This document shows positions 1-9,222 of a DNA stretch of 34,443 nucleotides, in pieces. Source of the stretch: an uncultured Eubacteriales bacterium (GTDB lineage: Bacteria; Bacillota; Clostridia; Oscillospirales; Oscillospiraceae). The position numbers and the translations under genes were made by a program. The stretch covers positions 1-34,443 of the forward strand of contig URGI01000012.1 of the NCBI GenBank assembly GCA_900547315.1, given 5' to 3'. The notes under the pieces were generated by a model, which saw only the letters and a list, made by a program, of their open reading frames with translations, made no database searches and was not told where the DNA came from. The number at the start of each line of letters is the position of its first letter. Position 1 is the stretch's first letter.

Positions 1-1706
1 CTGGTGCGCTTGGCATACGGCTCCTTGGTGGGCACGACGCCGATGTCGTACAGGAACTTATGCCAGAAGCGGCTGTATAGCAGGTGCAGCGTGGTGTGCT
101 CCATGCCGCCGTTGTACCAGTCGACCGGAGACCAGTATTCAAGAGCTTCCTTGCTCGCAAGCTCCTTGTCGTTGTGCGGATCCATGTAGCGCAGGAAATA
201 CCAGCTGGAGCCGGCCCACTGGGGCATGGTGTCAGTCTCGCGCATGGCGGGGCCGCCGCAGCATGGGCAGGTGGTGTTGACCCAGTCGGTCATCTTGGAG
301 AGGGGGCTTTCGCCGTCGTCAGTCGGTTCATAGCTCTCGACCTGCGGCAGCACGACGGGCAGCTGCTCCTCCGGAACGGGGACCCAGCCGCACTTCGGGC
401 AGTTGACGAGGGGGATCGGCTCTCCCCAGTAGCGCTGACGGGAGAACACCCAGTCGCGCAGCTTATAATTGACCTTCTCCTTGCCGAAGCCCTGCTCCAC
501 AACGTATTTCTTCATCGCGGGGATGGCCTCTTTAACGGTCATGCCGTTGAGGAAACCGGAATTGACCATGATGGCGCTGTCGTCCTTTGCAACGAAGGCT
601 TCCTTGGTCACGTCGCCGCCGGAGACGACCTCGATTATCGGCAGGCCGAACTTGGTGGCAAACTCCCAGTCGCGCTGGTCGTGCCCCGGAACGCCCATGA
701 CGATACCGGTGCCGTAGCCCATGAGGACGTAGTCGGAGACGAAGATCGGCAGATTCTTGTGAGTTACGGGGTTTATGGCCTCAATGCCGTCGAGCCGGAC
801 GCCGGTCTTGTCCTTGTTCAGCTCGCCGCGCTCAAAATCGGACTTGCGGGCGGCCTCGGCCTGATAGGCCTCAACGTCGCTCCAGTTGGCGATATGCGGC
901 TGCCACTGCTTGAGCAGCGGGTGCTCGGGCGAGATGACCATATAGGTCGTACCGAACAGGGTGTCGGCACGGGTGGTGTAAACGGTGACTTCGTCGCCGA
1001 TGTTGGTCTTGAAGGTTATCTCCGCACCGGTAGAACGGCCGATCCAGTTGCGTTGCTGGATCTTGACGCGCTCAATGTAATCGACATCGTCCAGATCGTC
1101 GAGCAGGCGCTGGGCGTAGGCGGTGATCTTCAGCATCCACTGGCTCTTCTCCTTGCGGATGACCGGAGCACCGCAGCGCTCGCACACGCCGTCAACGACC
1201 TCTTCGTTTGCAAGCACGCACTTGCAGCTGGTGCACCAGTTGACGGGCATGGTGGTCTTGTAGGCAAGACCATTCTTGAACATCTGGAGGAATATCCACT
1301 GCGTCCACTTATAATACTTCGGGTCGGTGGTATCGACGGCGCGATCCCAGTCGAAGCCGTAGCCCAGCATCTTGAGCTGGCTGGTGAAGTTTGCGATATT
1401 GTCCTTGGTGACTATTGCAGGGTGGATGTGGTTCTTGATAGCGTAGTTCTCGGTCGGCAGGCCGAAAGCGTCAAAGCCGATCGGGAACAGGACATTATAG
1501 CCCTCCATGCGCTTTTTGCGCGTGACGATGTCCATCGCGGTGAAGGGGCGCGGATGGCCGACATGCAGTCCCTGACCGGAGGGGTACGGGAACTCGATAA
1601 GGCCGTAGAACTTGGGCTTATCGCTGCCGGTGACGGCGGCATAGGGCTTGGTCTCTTCCCATCTTGCCTGCCATTTCTTTTCTATCGCTGTAAAATCATA
1701 TTTCAT
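1..1706 (-). CDS. leuS: Leucyl-tRNA synthetase, C-terminal part outside window
   Basis: Class I aminoacyl-tRNA synthetase that charges tRNA-Leu in the cytoplasm. The gene reads leftwards from an ATG at 1706 and stays open to the window edge, giving about 568 residues of a protein that is usually about 800. The HIGH signature appears as HVGH near residues 48-51, after the typical EFPYPSGQGL segment. A CxxC...CxxC zinc knuckle follows, and the editing-domain region reaches a typical DIGVVPTKEPYA stretch at the window edge. The KMSKS loop and the anticodon-binding domain lie beyond base 1. It follows rsfS by 52 nt on the same strand. That gap is too short for a T-box leader, so leuS is probably read from the upstream operon. 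Identification is from clear family motifs. Confidence 0.97.
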   Translation of the reverse strand, partial: MKYDFTAIEKKWQARWEETKPYAAVTGSDKPKFYGLIEFPYPSGQGLHVGHPRPFTAMDIVTRKKRMEGYNVLFPIGFDAFGLPTENYAIKNHIHPAIVTKDNIANFTSQLKMLGYGFDWDRAVDTTDPKYYKWTQWIFLQMFKNGLAYKTTMPVNWCTSCKCVLANEEVVDGVCERCGAPVIRKEKSQWMLKITAYAQRLLDDLDDVDYIERVKIQQRNWIGRSTGAEITFKTNIGDEVTVYTTRADTLFGTTYMVISPEHPLLKQWQPHIANWSDVEAYQAEAARKSDFERGELNKDKTGVRLDGIEAINPVTHKNLPIFVSDYVLMGYGTGIVMGVPGHDQRDWEFATKFGLPIIEVVSGGDVTKEAFVAKDDSAIMVNSGFLNGMTVKEAIPAMKKYVVEQGFGKEKVNYKLRDWVFSRQRYWGEPIPLVNCPKCGWVPVPEEQLPVVLPQVESYEPTDDGESPLSKMTDWVNTTCPCCGGPAMRETDTMPQWAGSSWYFLRYMDPHNDKELASKEALEYWSPVDWYNGGMEHTTLHLLYSRFWHKFLYDIGVVPTKEPYAKRT

Positions 1707-1758
1707 TTTGATCAATCCCTCTTTAATTTATAGAATCTGTTTCCGGAAGCCCCTGTAA

Positions 1759-2118
1759 TCAGGGGCGCGGAAGGGATGAGGGATCGACCTCCTCCGCATC
1801 GCTCCAGAGGCGCTCAAGATTATAGAACTTTCTGGCCTCGTCGGTGAACACATGGACGATGACGCAGCCGAAGTCCATCAGCACCCATATATCGGAGCGC
1901 AGACCCTCACGGCGTATGGGCGGCTCACCCGCCTCGGAGAGCTGCTTGTCCACCTCGTCGACCAGCGCCTTGATATGCGTGGACGAGGTGCCGTTGCAGA
2001 TGACGAAGTAATCGGCCAGCACGGTCTGCTTATCGGTTTTCAGAACCTTGATGTCTCTTGCCTTTTTATCGTCCAGAGCCTTTGCGGCAATGGCGGCTAT
2101 TTCAGCGGAAGTAAGCAT
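1759..2118 (-). CDS. rsfS: Ribosome silencing factor RsfS
   Basis: A 119-residue protein of the Iojap/RsfS family. It binds ribosomal protein uL14 on the 50S subunit and blocks subunit joining when nutrients are scarce. Family features are the N-terminal helix, ADYFVICNGTS, RSDIWVLMDFGCVIVHVF and the FYNLERLW end. Length is typical. The ATG at 2118 has an AGGAGG about 10 nt upstream. It sits 24 nt after nadD-yqeK and 52 nt before leuS, the order seen in many Firmicutes (yhbY, nadD, yqeK, rsfS). Confidence 0.96.
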   Translation of the reverse strand: MLTSAEIAAIAAKALDDKKARDIKVLKTDKQTVLADYFVICNGTSSTHIKALVDEVDKQLSEAGEPPIRREGLRSDIWVLMDFGCVIVHVFTDEARKFYNLERLWSDAEEVDPSSLPRP

Positions 2119-2142
2119 ATTTGTTTTGCCTCCTAATTAAAA

Positions 2143-3309
2143 TCAATCAACCAGCGCGGCGTACCATTCGCAGGCCTCAACGCTGTCCTTATACGGCTCC
2201 GCGCCGCCGGAGCGGATGAACTCAAGGCTCATCTCCAGCCCCTTGGCCATGGCTGCGTCTATATCCTCAAAGCACAGCTCGCGCAGCTCTTCAACGCCTG
2301 GGAAATCCCGCGTCGGCTCCACGAAGTCGGCAAGATATATTATCTTCTCCAGAAGCGTCATGTCCGGCTTGCCGGTGGTGTGCCAACGGATCGCGCCGTA
2401 TATATCGTCCTCGATGCCGAACAGCTCCCTCGCGAAGGCCGCGCCTGTCTTGGCATGCAGCAGCTTCGGGTTTGCGACCTCGGCGGCGTCGTTGATGATA
2501 CCATACTTTTCGCACAATTTCAACTGTTCTTCGGCGCTGAGCCTCTTCGTGATATCATGCAGTATTCCGGCCACCGCGGCGCGCTCAGGATCCTCGCCCC
2601 AGCGGTTTGCGAGACTGACGGCCTCGTTCTCGCAGCCAAGGACATGCGCTACGCGCTTCTCGGTGAGATACGGCATCACCTTTGCCCGCAGCCAGCTCAG
2701 CTCCGGCCGCGCGTCATAATAATGGCGGCGGATTATCTCGGAATACACGCTGTCCGGCAGCAGCTCCGAGCCGATGCCGAAGCGCAGCCTCTCGCGGATA
2801 TCGCTGGAGCTTGCGGCGACGGGGTCGTGTTTCAGGATCACAACCTTCGCGCCGTACTTCTCCGCTAGCACATCGCGCTGGCGGATGAGCTGAACGTCCT
2901 CGTCCTCATCGCGCGCGAGCACCGCGAGGGTGCAGTTTTCAAGCAGGTACTCAAAGCGGTACCATGACTCAAAGCTAAGGAGCATATCCGTCCCCATGAC
3001 GAGGAACAGCTCGTCATCAGGGTAGCTGCGCCGCAGCTCCTCCACGGTCTGCGCGGTGTAGCTCTTTCCCTCGCGCTGCAGCTCCATATCCGATATCTCC
3101 GCGCCGGGGATACCGGCAAAGGCAAGGCGGCACATCTCGAGCCGCGCCCGCGGCTCGGGGCTGCCCTCGGCGAGCATCTTATGCGGCGATACGTTCGTCG
3201 GTATTATCAGAAATTTATCCGGCGCAAGCTCTGCGCTGACGGTTCTGGCGGCCTCAACATGCCCAAGATGCGGGGGGTTGAAGCTGCCGCCGTACACGAC
3301 AATTCTCAT
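2143..3309 (-). CDS. nadD: Fused nicotinate-nucleotide adenylyltransferase and YqeK-type HD phosphohydrolase
   Basis: A 388-residue two-domain protein. Residues 1 to about 195 are NadD, which makes deamido-NAD from nicotinate mononucleotide and ATP. The nucleotidyltransferase signature GSFNPPHLGH is at 8-17, and SSSDIRERL near 167-175 stands at the usual ISxTxIR site. Residues about 208-388 are a YqeK/HDIG hydrolase, a family known to cleave diadenosine tetraphosphate symmetrically. Its metal ligands are visible as H222, H251-D252, H285, H310 and D327. In Bacillus these are two adjacent genes (yqeJ and yqeK); here they are one frame with no stop or internal start region between them. It lies between yhbY and rsfS, so gene order is conserved despite the fusion. 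Confidence 0.95.
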   Translation of the reverse strand: MRIVVYGGSFNPPHLGHVEAARTVSAELAPDKFLIIPTNVSPHKMLAEGSPEPRARLEMCRLAFAGIPGAEISDMELQREGKSYTAQTVEELRRSYPDDELFLVMGTDMLLSFESWYRFEYLLENCTLAVLARDEDEDVQLIRQRDVLAEKYGAKVVILKHDPVAASSSDIRERLRFGIGSELLPDSVYSEIIRRHYYDARPELSWLRAKVMPYLTEKRVAHVLGCENEAVSLANRWGEDPERAAVAGILHDITKRLSAEEQLKLCEKYGIINDAAEVANPKLLHAKTGAAFARELFGIEDDIYGAIRWHTTGKPDMTLLEKIIYLADFVEPTRDFPGVEELRELCFEDIDAAMAKGLEMSLEFIRSGGAEPYKDSVEACEWYAALVD

Positions 3310-3328
3310 TTTCCTGTCCTTATTGTGA

Positions 3329-3643
3329 TTACTTGGCTTTCTTTTTGTCTTTGACCAGAACTATTTTCGGTTCTTTTTCGTTGCGCTTATACAGCACGAA
3401 TTTTGTGCCTATCACCTGCACCTGCTCGGCCTTGCAGGCCACGGAGAGCGCGTCGCAGGCTTCGCGGGCGGTGAGCATGGAGTTTTCCAGCACCTTGCCC
3501 TTCACGAGCTCGCGCGCCGCGAGAGCTGCGCTTACAGATGCAACCAGATTTTCGTTTATGCCGCCCTTGCCGACCTGAATTATCGTGTTCTCCGCTGCCG
3601 CAAGGCCGCGGAGCTGGGCGCGCTGCTTACTTGTCAATGCCAT
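3329..3643 (-). CDS. yhbY: YhbY family RNA-binding protein (CRM domain)
   Basis: A 104-residue single CRM-domain protein. The family associates with pre-50S ribosomal particles. It starts with the typical MALTSKQRAQLRGLA segment and carries the GKGGINENLV loop, a variant of the GxxG RNA-binding motif. The C-terminus is lysine-rich and therefore basic. Its start overlaps the 3' end of rdgB by 17 bp, and the nadD-yqeK start follows 20 nt downstream. This points to coupled translation within a ribosome-maturation and NAD gene cluster. Confidence 0.95.
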   Translation of the reverse strand: MALTSKQRAQLRGLAAAENTIIQVGKGGINENLVASVSAALAARELVKGKVLENSMLTAREACDALSVACKAEQVQVIGTKFVLYKRNEKEPKIVLVKDKKKAK

Positions 3644-4229
3644 TATAATACCTCTTAAACTTCTCTATAAATTCTCTCATCGCCTTGCCGCGGTGAGATA
3701 TCGCGTTTTTCTCGTCGGCGCTCAGCTCCGCCATGCTGACATCGTAGCCCAGCGGGCGGAAGAGCGGATCGTAGCCGAAGCCGTTGCTGCCGCGCGGCGC
3801 GTCGAGTATCTCGCCCTCGCATTCGCCTCGCGCAGTTATCGTATTGCCGTCCGGCAGGCAGCAGCACACACAGCAGACAAAGCGCGCACGGCGGTTTTTC
3901 TCGTTGCCGAGCTTGCCGAGCAGATATCTGTTTCTCTCCGCGTCGCTCGCGTCGTGGCCGAAGCCGTAGCGCGCGGAGTATATCCCCGGCTCGCCGTTGA
4001 GCGCATCGACCACCAGACCGGAATCGTCCGCGACGGCGATGCAGCCGGTAGCTTTCAATACCGCGTCCGCCTTCAGAAAGGCGTTCTCCTCAAAGGTCGT
4101 TCCGGTTTCGTCGACCTCGAAGTCGCAGCCCGCGTCGCGCTGGCTGATCGGTTCCGCGTCCGTTCCGGCGAGAAGCTCGCGGAACTCTCGCATCTTGTTT
4201 TTATTATTGCTCGCAAGGATTATCTTCAT
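3627..4229 (-). CDS. rdgB: XTP/dITP diphosphatase (RdgB/HAM1 family)
   Basis: A 200-residue house-cleaning nucleotidase that hydrolyses dITP, XTP and related deaminated purine nucleotides to monophosphates. Family motifs are LASNNKNKMREFREL at the N-terminus, DDSGLVVDALNGEPG with the catalytic acidic residues, GFGYDPLF, and SHRGKAM near the C-terminus. Length is typical. The ATG overlaps the stop of ftsY by 4 bp (ATGA) and its own end overlaps yhbY, so it is co-translated within the operon. Confidence 0.96.
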   Translation of the reverse strand: MKIILASNNKNKMREFRELLAGTDAEPISQRDAGCDFEVDETGTTFEENAFLKADAVLKATGCIAVADDSGLVVDALNGEPGIYSARYGFGHDASDAERNRYLLGKLGNEKNRRARFVCCVCCCLPDGNTITARGECEGEILDAPRGSNGFGYDPLFRPLGYDVSMAELSADEKNAISHRGKAMREFIEKFKRYYNGIDK

Positions 4230-5131
4230 TTGAACAGCGCCTCCGCGAAGGTCTTTGCGTCGAACGGGATGAGGTCGTCTATCCCCTCGCCCACGCCGAC
4301 GTACTTGACCGGAATGTTCAGCTCGCTCGTGATGGCAAACACTATGCCGCCCTTGGCTGTGCCGTCAAGCTTTGTGAGGACGATGCCGGTGAGGCGGGAG
4401 CTTTCAAGAAACTGCTTGGCCTGCAGAAGCCCGTTTTGGCCGGTGGTCGCGTCGAGCACCATCAGCGTTTCGACGTCCGCCTCCGGCAGTTCGCGGTCTA
4501 TTATGCGGCGTATCTTGCTCAGCTCGTTCATGAGATTGGCCTTGTTGTGCAGGCGGCCGGCGGTGTCGATGATTATGACGTCGCTGTTTCTGGCCTTGGC
4601 AGCGCAGATGCCGTCATACACGACGGCGGCGGGGTCGCTGCCCTCCTCGTGGCGGACAATGTCCACTCCGGAGCGTTCCGCCCAGATGCCGAGCTGCTCG
4701 GCCGCGGCAGCGCGGAAGGTGTCGCCCGCGCAGAGCAGGACTTTTTTGCCCTCCGCCTTGAGCTGAGCGGCGAGCTTGCCGATGGTCGTCGTCTTGCCGA
4801 CGCCGTTGACGCCTACCATAAGGATGACCGAGGGCTTGGTGTCGAGCTTCAGTGCCGTGTCGCCGACGTTCAGAAGCTTTGTCAGTATCTCGATAAGCCC
4901 CTCGCGCGCCTCGTCGCCATAGCGGAAGCGGCGCTCCCATGTCATCTTCTTGAGCCCCTGTACGACCGTCGCCGCGGTCGCCGCGCCGACGTCGGACATC
5001 ACGAGCAGCTCTTCAAGCTCGTCGTAGAAGTCCTCATTGTCGGGCTTATAGCTCTGGAATATCTCCTCAAGCTCCTCAAGATTGCGGCGGGTCTTGGTCA
5101 GGCCGCCGAATATTTTATCGAAAAATCCCAT
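4226..5131 (-). CDS. ftsY: Signal recognition particle receptor FtsY
   Basis: A 301-residue SRP-type GTPase that docks the ribosome-SRP complex at the membrane. The long acidic A domain of enterobacterial FtsY is absent, leaving the N and G domains, as is usual in Firmicutes. The N-terminal helix is MGFFDKIFGGL. The P-loop is GVNGVGKTTT, followed by DTFRAAAAEQL, DTAGRLHNK and TKLDGTAKGG, all classical SRP GTPase motifs. Its start is 4 nt after the smc stop and its end overlaps rdgB, matching the widespread rnc-smc-ftsY arrangement. Confidence 0.97.
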   Translation of the reverse strand: MGFFDKIFGGLTKTRRNLEELEEIFQSYKPDNEDFYDELEELLVMSDVGAATAATVVQGLKKMTWERRFRYGDEAREGLIEILTKLLNVGDTALKLDTKPSVILMVGVNGVGKTTTIGKLAAQLKAEGKKVLLCAGDTFRAAAAEQLGIWAERSGVDIVRHEEGSDPAAVVYDGICAAKARNSDVIIIDTAGRLHNKANLMNELSKIRRIIDRELPEADVETLMVLDATTGQNGLLQAKQFLESSRLTGIVLTKLDGTAKGGIVFAITSELNIPVKYVGVGEGIDDLIPFDAKTFAEALFK

Positions 5132-5135
5132 GTGT

Positions 5136-8100
5136 TTACTCCTCTATCGTTTTCTGCGCATTTTCAAGGTCAAGCTCTATCACGGTAGACACGCCCTTTT
5201 CCTGCATGGTCACGCCGTAGAGCATATCGGCCTCCTCCATGGTGCCGCGGCGGTGCGTGATGACAAGGAACTGCGTCTTGTCGGACATACGGCGCATGTA
5301 CTCGGCGTATCGCGTGACGTTCGCCTCATCGAGCGCAGCCTCGATTTCGTCCATGACGCAGAATGGAGTCGGGCGCACCTTTAAGATCGCAAAATACAGC
5401 GCGATCGCGACGAAGGCCATCTCGCCGCCGGAGAGCAAGCTGATATTTGACAGCGCCTTGCCGGGCGGCTGAACCTTTATCTCTATGCCGCACTCAAGGA
5501 CGTTGTTCTCGTCCTCAAGCACCAGCGCCGCCTTGCCGCCGCCGAACAGCTCCAGAAACGTCTGCCGGAAGCACTCGTCTATCTGGCGGAAGTGCGTCAG
5601 GAATACGTCCTTCATCTCGGAGGTGATGTCGTTTATTATGCCGAGCAATTCGCTCTTGGCCTTGTCGACGTCGTCCCTCTGACCGGTCAGGAACTCGTAG
5701 CGGGTGTTGACGCGCTCATACTCGTCTATCGCGCCCAGGTTCGGGTTGCCGAGAGAGTTTATCTCGCGGCGCAGCTCGTTTATCGCCCTGGTCGCCTTCT
5801 GAAGATTCTCCACCGGCTGGCGCACGGCGTTCGCTGCGCTGTGGCTCAGCTCGTAGTTATCCCAGAGCTTGTCCAGCAGCTGCTTCTCCTCCATCTCGGC
5901 GGCGAGCTTGCGCTGCTCTATCTTCGCGGTGCGGCGCTCAAGATCGATGATGTCGCTGCTGCGCTGCTGCGCGTCCTTCTCGGCGCGGGTGCGCTTCCCC
6001 TCAAGCTCGATCTTACTTGCGCTTATCTTCGCTATCTCGTCCTTTATCGTGCGGATATCGGCGTTTATCTCCGCGAGTCTCGCGTTTTTCTCTTCAAGCC
6101 GCTGCTCGAACTGCTCTATCTGCCGCTCGTGCGCCGCGACGGCGTTCCGCCGCGCTTCGCTGTCTCCGGTCAGGCTGTCGAGCAGGAGCGAGAGCTGGTG
6201 CACCGAATTTTCGGTCGCCCGCTTCTCCGCCTCGTTCGAGGAGACGCCGCTGCGCAGCTCCGCCTGATCCTCCAGCGCCATATCCAGCTGATAGCGGACG
6301 GCGGCAAGATTGGACTTTGCCCGCTCAAGCTCCGCATCGCAGGACTTCACTTTTTCGGCGAGGCCGGTACGCTGCTTCTTCAGCTTTTCAAGCTCGTTCG
6401 CGCGGGAGATTATGCCGCTGCCCTTGGCGCTGCTGCCGCCGGTCATCGAGCCGCCGGCGTTTATCAGCTGTCCGTCCAGCGTAACGATGCGCAGGCGGTT
6501 CCCGCTCGCCTTCGACATTCGCACCGCGGCGGCTAGAGATTCCGCCACGACGGTCCTGCCCAGCAGGTTCAGGAATATCTGCTCATACTTGCTGTCAAAC
6601 TCCGCGAGCTCGCTTGCGATGCCGACGAAGCCCGGGTCGTTGACCGGCGCGTCGCGCATCACGCTGCCGCGGATGGTATCAACGGGCAGGAATGTCGCCC
6701 GTCCGGCGTCCATGCGCTTCAAAAGCTCTATCGCGCTGCGGCCGTCGTTTTGGGTGTCGACGACTATATTCTGCGCCGCGGCGCCCAGCGCCGTCTCTAT
6801 TGCGAGGGCGCACTCATCGTCCGTGCGGACAAGATTTGCGACGGGGCCGTGAACCCCGCGCAGGTTGCCGCGCTGCGTCTCACGCATTATCGTCTTGACC
6901 GCGCGCGAGTAGCCGTCATAGTCCTTCTCCATCTCGGAGAGCATATTTATACGTGAATCCATGCTGCGCGCGTCGATATTGAGCTTCGTCGAGCGCTCGG
7001 AAAGCTGGTTCACTACCTGCTCACGGCTCTGCAGCTTCATGCGGCAGCCGTCAAGCACGTTGTTATTCTGTGCGGTTTTCTGCTCAAGCTCGCGGAGAGC
7101 AGAGTTTATTTCGTCAATGCGCTTCTGCCCCTCGTCAATGCGGCCGCGTATCTCGCTGACGCGGTTCTCCTGATCCGCGATATCGTCGAGCATGCGCTGC
7201 ATGCTCTCCTTGCTGCTCTGGACGTTGGCGCGCAGCACCGCGGCGTTCGCCTCACACTCGGAGGCCATGGCCTCGGCGGCGGACAGGCGCTCGCGCGCGT
7301 GCTCCGTCTCAACGTCCTTCTGGTGCATACGCTCCGTTATGCTCTCGGACGAGGAATACAGCGCCTGAAGCTCCGCCCGCGTCTGCTCCAGCTCGGTCTT
7401 GGACTGCTCGTACTCGGTCTTGATATTGTCCGCCTGGGAGCGCAGCTTGTCCAGCGTCTCCATCCAGACGGATATCTCCTGCACGCGCAGCTCATCGCGC
7501 AGCTTCAGATATTTTTTTGCGGTCTCGGCCTGCTTTTTCAGCGGCCCGACCTGAATTTCAAGCTCTTCTATCTTGTCGTTCACGCGGAGGAGATTTTCCT
7601 CCGTTTTTTCGAGCTTGCGCTCCGCCTCCTCCTTGCGGTAGCGGAAACGGGATATGCCCGCCGCCTCTTCGAATACCTCGCGCCGGTCGGTACTCTTGGT
7701 GGAGACGATCTCCGCGATGCGCCCCTGGCCGATGATCGAATAGCCGTCGCGGCCAAGGCCGGTATCCATGAGGAGGTTGTTTATATCCTTGAGCCTGACC
7801 GACTCACGGTTGATGTAATACTCGCTGTCGCCGCTGCGGTAATAGCGGCGGGTCAGCATTATCTCGCTGCTGTCATAGTCGAAGATGTGGGCAGAGTTGT
7901 CAATTATCAGCGACACCTGCGCAAAACCCAGCGGGCTGCGCTTCTCCGTACCGCCGAAGATGACATCCTCCATCTTCGCGCCGCGCAGAGCCTTTGTCCG
8001 CTGCTCGCCCATGACCCAGAGTATGGCGTCGGATATGTTCGACTTGCCGGAGCCGTTCGGCCCGACAATGGCGGTTATATCTTTTTCAAATGTAAGCCGC

Positions 8101-8153
8101 GTTTTATCGGCAAAGGATTTGAATCCCTGTATCTCCAGTGCTTTTAAGTACAA
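5136..8153 (-). CDS. smc: Chromosome segregation SMC protein with short arms
   Basis: The ATPase of bacterial condensin (Smc-ScpAB), which extrudes DNA loops and helps segregate chromosomes. The Walker A motif GPNGSGKSN is at residues 31-39. The ABC signature LSGGE is at 907-911 and Walker B MDEIEAALDEAN at 934-945. The hinge spans about 418-590 and ends in the GGSMTGGS element. The protein is 1005 residues, against about 1190 in Bacillus. The missing length is split over both arms: about 250 residues before the hinge and about 215 after it. The start is TTG at 8153, preceded by GAGG at 8 nt and giving the family start MYLKALEIQGFKSF. No in-frame ATG fits better. The frame is intact, so this is a genuinely compact SMC rather than a frameshift. 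Confidence 0.96.
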   Translation of the reverse strand: MYLKALEIQGFKSFADKTRLTFEKDITAIVGPNGSGKSNISDAILWVMGEQRTKALRGAKMEDVIFGGTEKRSPLGFAQVSLIIDNSAHIFDYDSSEIMLTRRYYRSGDSEYYINRESVRLKDINNLLMDTGLGRDGYSIIGQGRIAEIVSTKSTDRREVFEEAAGISRFRYRKEEAERKLEKTEENLLRVNDKIEELEIQVGPLKKQAETAKKYLKLRDELRVQEISVWMETLDKLRSQADNIKTEYEQSKTELEQTRAELQALYSSSESITERMHQKDVETEHARERLSAAEAMASECEANAAVLRANVQSSKESMQRMLDDIADQENRVSEIRGRIDEGQKRIDEINSALRELEQKTAQNNNVLDGCRMKLQSREQVVNQLSERSTKLNIDARSMDSRINMLSEMEKDYDGYSRAVKTIMRETQRGNLRGVHGPVANLVRTDDECALAIETALGAAAQNIVVDTQNDGRSAIELLKRMDAGRATFLPVDTIRGSVMRDAPVNDPGFVGIASELAEFDSKYEQIFLNLLGRTVVAESLAAAVRMSKASGNRLRIVTLDGQLINAGGSMTGGSSAKGSGIISRANELEKLKKQRTGLAEKVKSCDAELERAKSNLAAVRYQLDMALEDQAELRSGVSSNEAEKRATENSVHQLSLLLDSLTGDSEARRNAVAAHERQIEQFEQRLEEKNARLAEINADIRTIKDEIAKISASKIELEGKRTRAEKDAQQRSSDIIDLERRTAKIEQRKLAAEMEEKQLLDKLWDNYELSHSAANAVRQPVENLQKATRAINELRREINSLGNPNLGAIDEYERVNTRYEFLTGQRDDVDKAKSELLGIINDITSEMKDVFLTHFRQIDECFRQTFLELFGGGKAALVLEDENNVLECGIEIKVQPPGKALSNISLLSGGEMAFVAIALYFAILKVRPTPFCVMDEIEAALDEANVTRYAEYMRRMSDKTQFLVITHRRGTMEEADMLYGVTMQEKGVSTVIELDLENAQKTIEE

Positions 8154-8202
8154 ATGAATAACCTCTGATTTTAAAACTTAACAAGTTATTATATTATATA
8201 TC

Positions 8203-9222
8203 TCAGGTTTTTTCAATGGAAACTATGGAAATTTCATCATTTTCCGCGTCTATCCCGCGTATTTTCAGCTCTTTGAGGCCGAATTCAGCTGTCAGGCGTG
8301 AGACGTTTCCCCGATGCTGGCCGACTGCCTGCGAAACGCGGCTTTTATTCACGCCGAGCGTGACCCTGCTCCCCGCAGGGACGCCGTTCAGCACCGCACG
8401 CATTTTATCGAGCATAAGACGGCTCTTCACGAGCTCGCCCAGCGCCGGATGATACGCGCCGCCCGCTGCCGCGCCGCCGGACAGCTCGTCCGTCGGGTTC
8501 AGGCCGAGACGGATTATCGGTATCCCCGCCGCTTCGAAAAGCGGTACGATCGCCGCGCAGTATTCCACCGCGTCGGCCACCGTGTGCTCCTTATACTCCC
8601 CCGCCTGCCACAGATCGTAAAGCGCCGTATCGCGCACTATGACGGTCGGGTATATGCGCACGCCGTCCGGATGCAGGGCGATTATCTTCTTCGCCGTGTC
8701 CACCGTGCGCTCCACGCTGTCGCCGGGGAGTCCGGTCATCATCTGGAGTATCAGCCGGAAGCCCGCGGCCTTTATCTGCTTCGACGCGCTAACGACATCC
8801 TCCGCCGTGTGTCCGCGGCCGGACAGCAGCAGTATCTCGTCGCACAGCGACTGCGCGCCAAGCTCTATCGTCTCCACGCCGTATCTCTTCAGCCGTGCCA
8901 GCACCGCGCCGTCTATTGCGTCAGGCCGCGTGGAAAGCCGTATCGCGTCTATCTCGCCGCGGTCAAGATATTCCTTCGCCGCGCCCAGCAGCGCCTCCTG
9001 CTGGCAGGATGGGATGGCCGTGAAGCTGCCCCCATAAAACGCCAGTTGCCGCTTCGCCCCGTTGCGGGGCAAGGCGGCTGCTGACTCTATCGCGTTTTTC
9101 ACATTTTCGACCCCTGCAGGCTCCTGCGCGCCGGATATGCGGCGCTGGTTGCAGAACACGCAGTCGTTCGGGCAGCCGAGGTGCGGCACGAAAACGGGGA
9201 TGATGCTTTCTCTCGCGCTCAC
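8203..9222 (-). CDS. Radical SAM protein, Elp3-like domain without acetyltransferase part
   Basis: A 339-residue radical S-adenosylmethionine enzyme. The 4Fe-4S site is C17, C21 and C24 (GCPNDCVFCNQ), and a SAM-binding segment YGGSFT follows. The fold resembles the Elp3 radical SAM domain, but there is no room for the GNAT acetyltransferase domain found in true Elp3 (about 550 residues). Such proteins are common between rnc and smc in clostridia, and their reaction is not known to me. The GTG start at 9222 overlaps the rnc stop (GTGA) and has GGAGG 10 nt upstream. Placement suggests an RNA- or ribosome-related role, which is inference only. Confidence 0.85.
   Translation of the reverse strand: MSARESIIPVFVPHLGCPNDCVFCNQRRISGAQEPAGVENVKNAIESAAALPRNGAKRQLAFYGGSFTAIPSCQQEALLGAAKEYLDRGEIDAIRLSTRPDAIDGAVLARLKRYGVETIELGAQSLCDEILLLSGRGHTAEDVVSASKQIKAAGFRLILQMMTGLPGDSVERTVDTAKKIIALHPDGVRIYPTVIVRDTALYDLWQAGEYKEHTVADAVEYCAAIVPLFEAAGIPIIRLGLNPTDELSGGAAAGGAYHPALGELVKSRLMLDKMRAVLNGVPAGSRVTLGVNKSRVSQAVGQHRGNVSRLTAEFGLKELKIRGIDAENDEISIVSIEKT

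Noticed and set aside
84..1733. A 549-codon plus-strand frame opposite leuS
   Set aside because: leuS on the minus strand has unmistakable motifs. The plus frame is a composition artefact of GC-rich third positions.
1707..1758. A T-box leader before leuS
   Set aside because: The 52-nt gap is far too short for a T-box and shows no matching conserved sequence.
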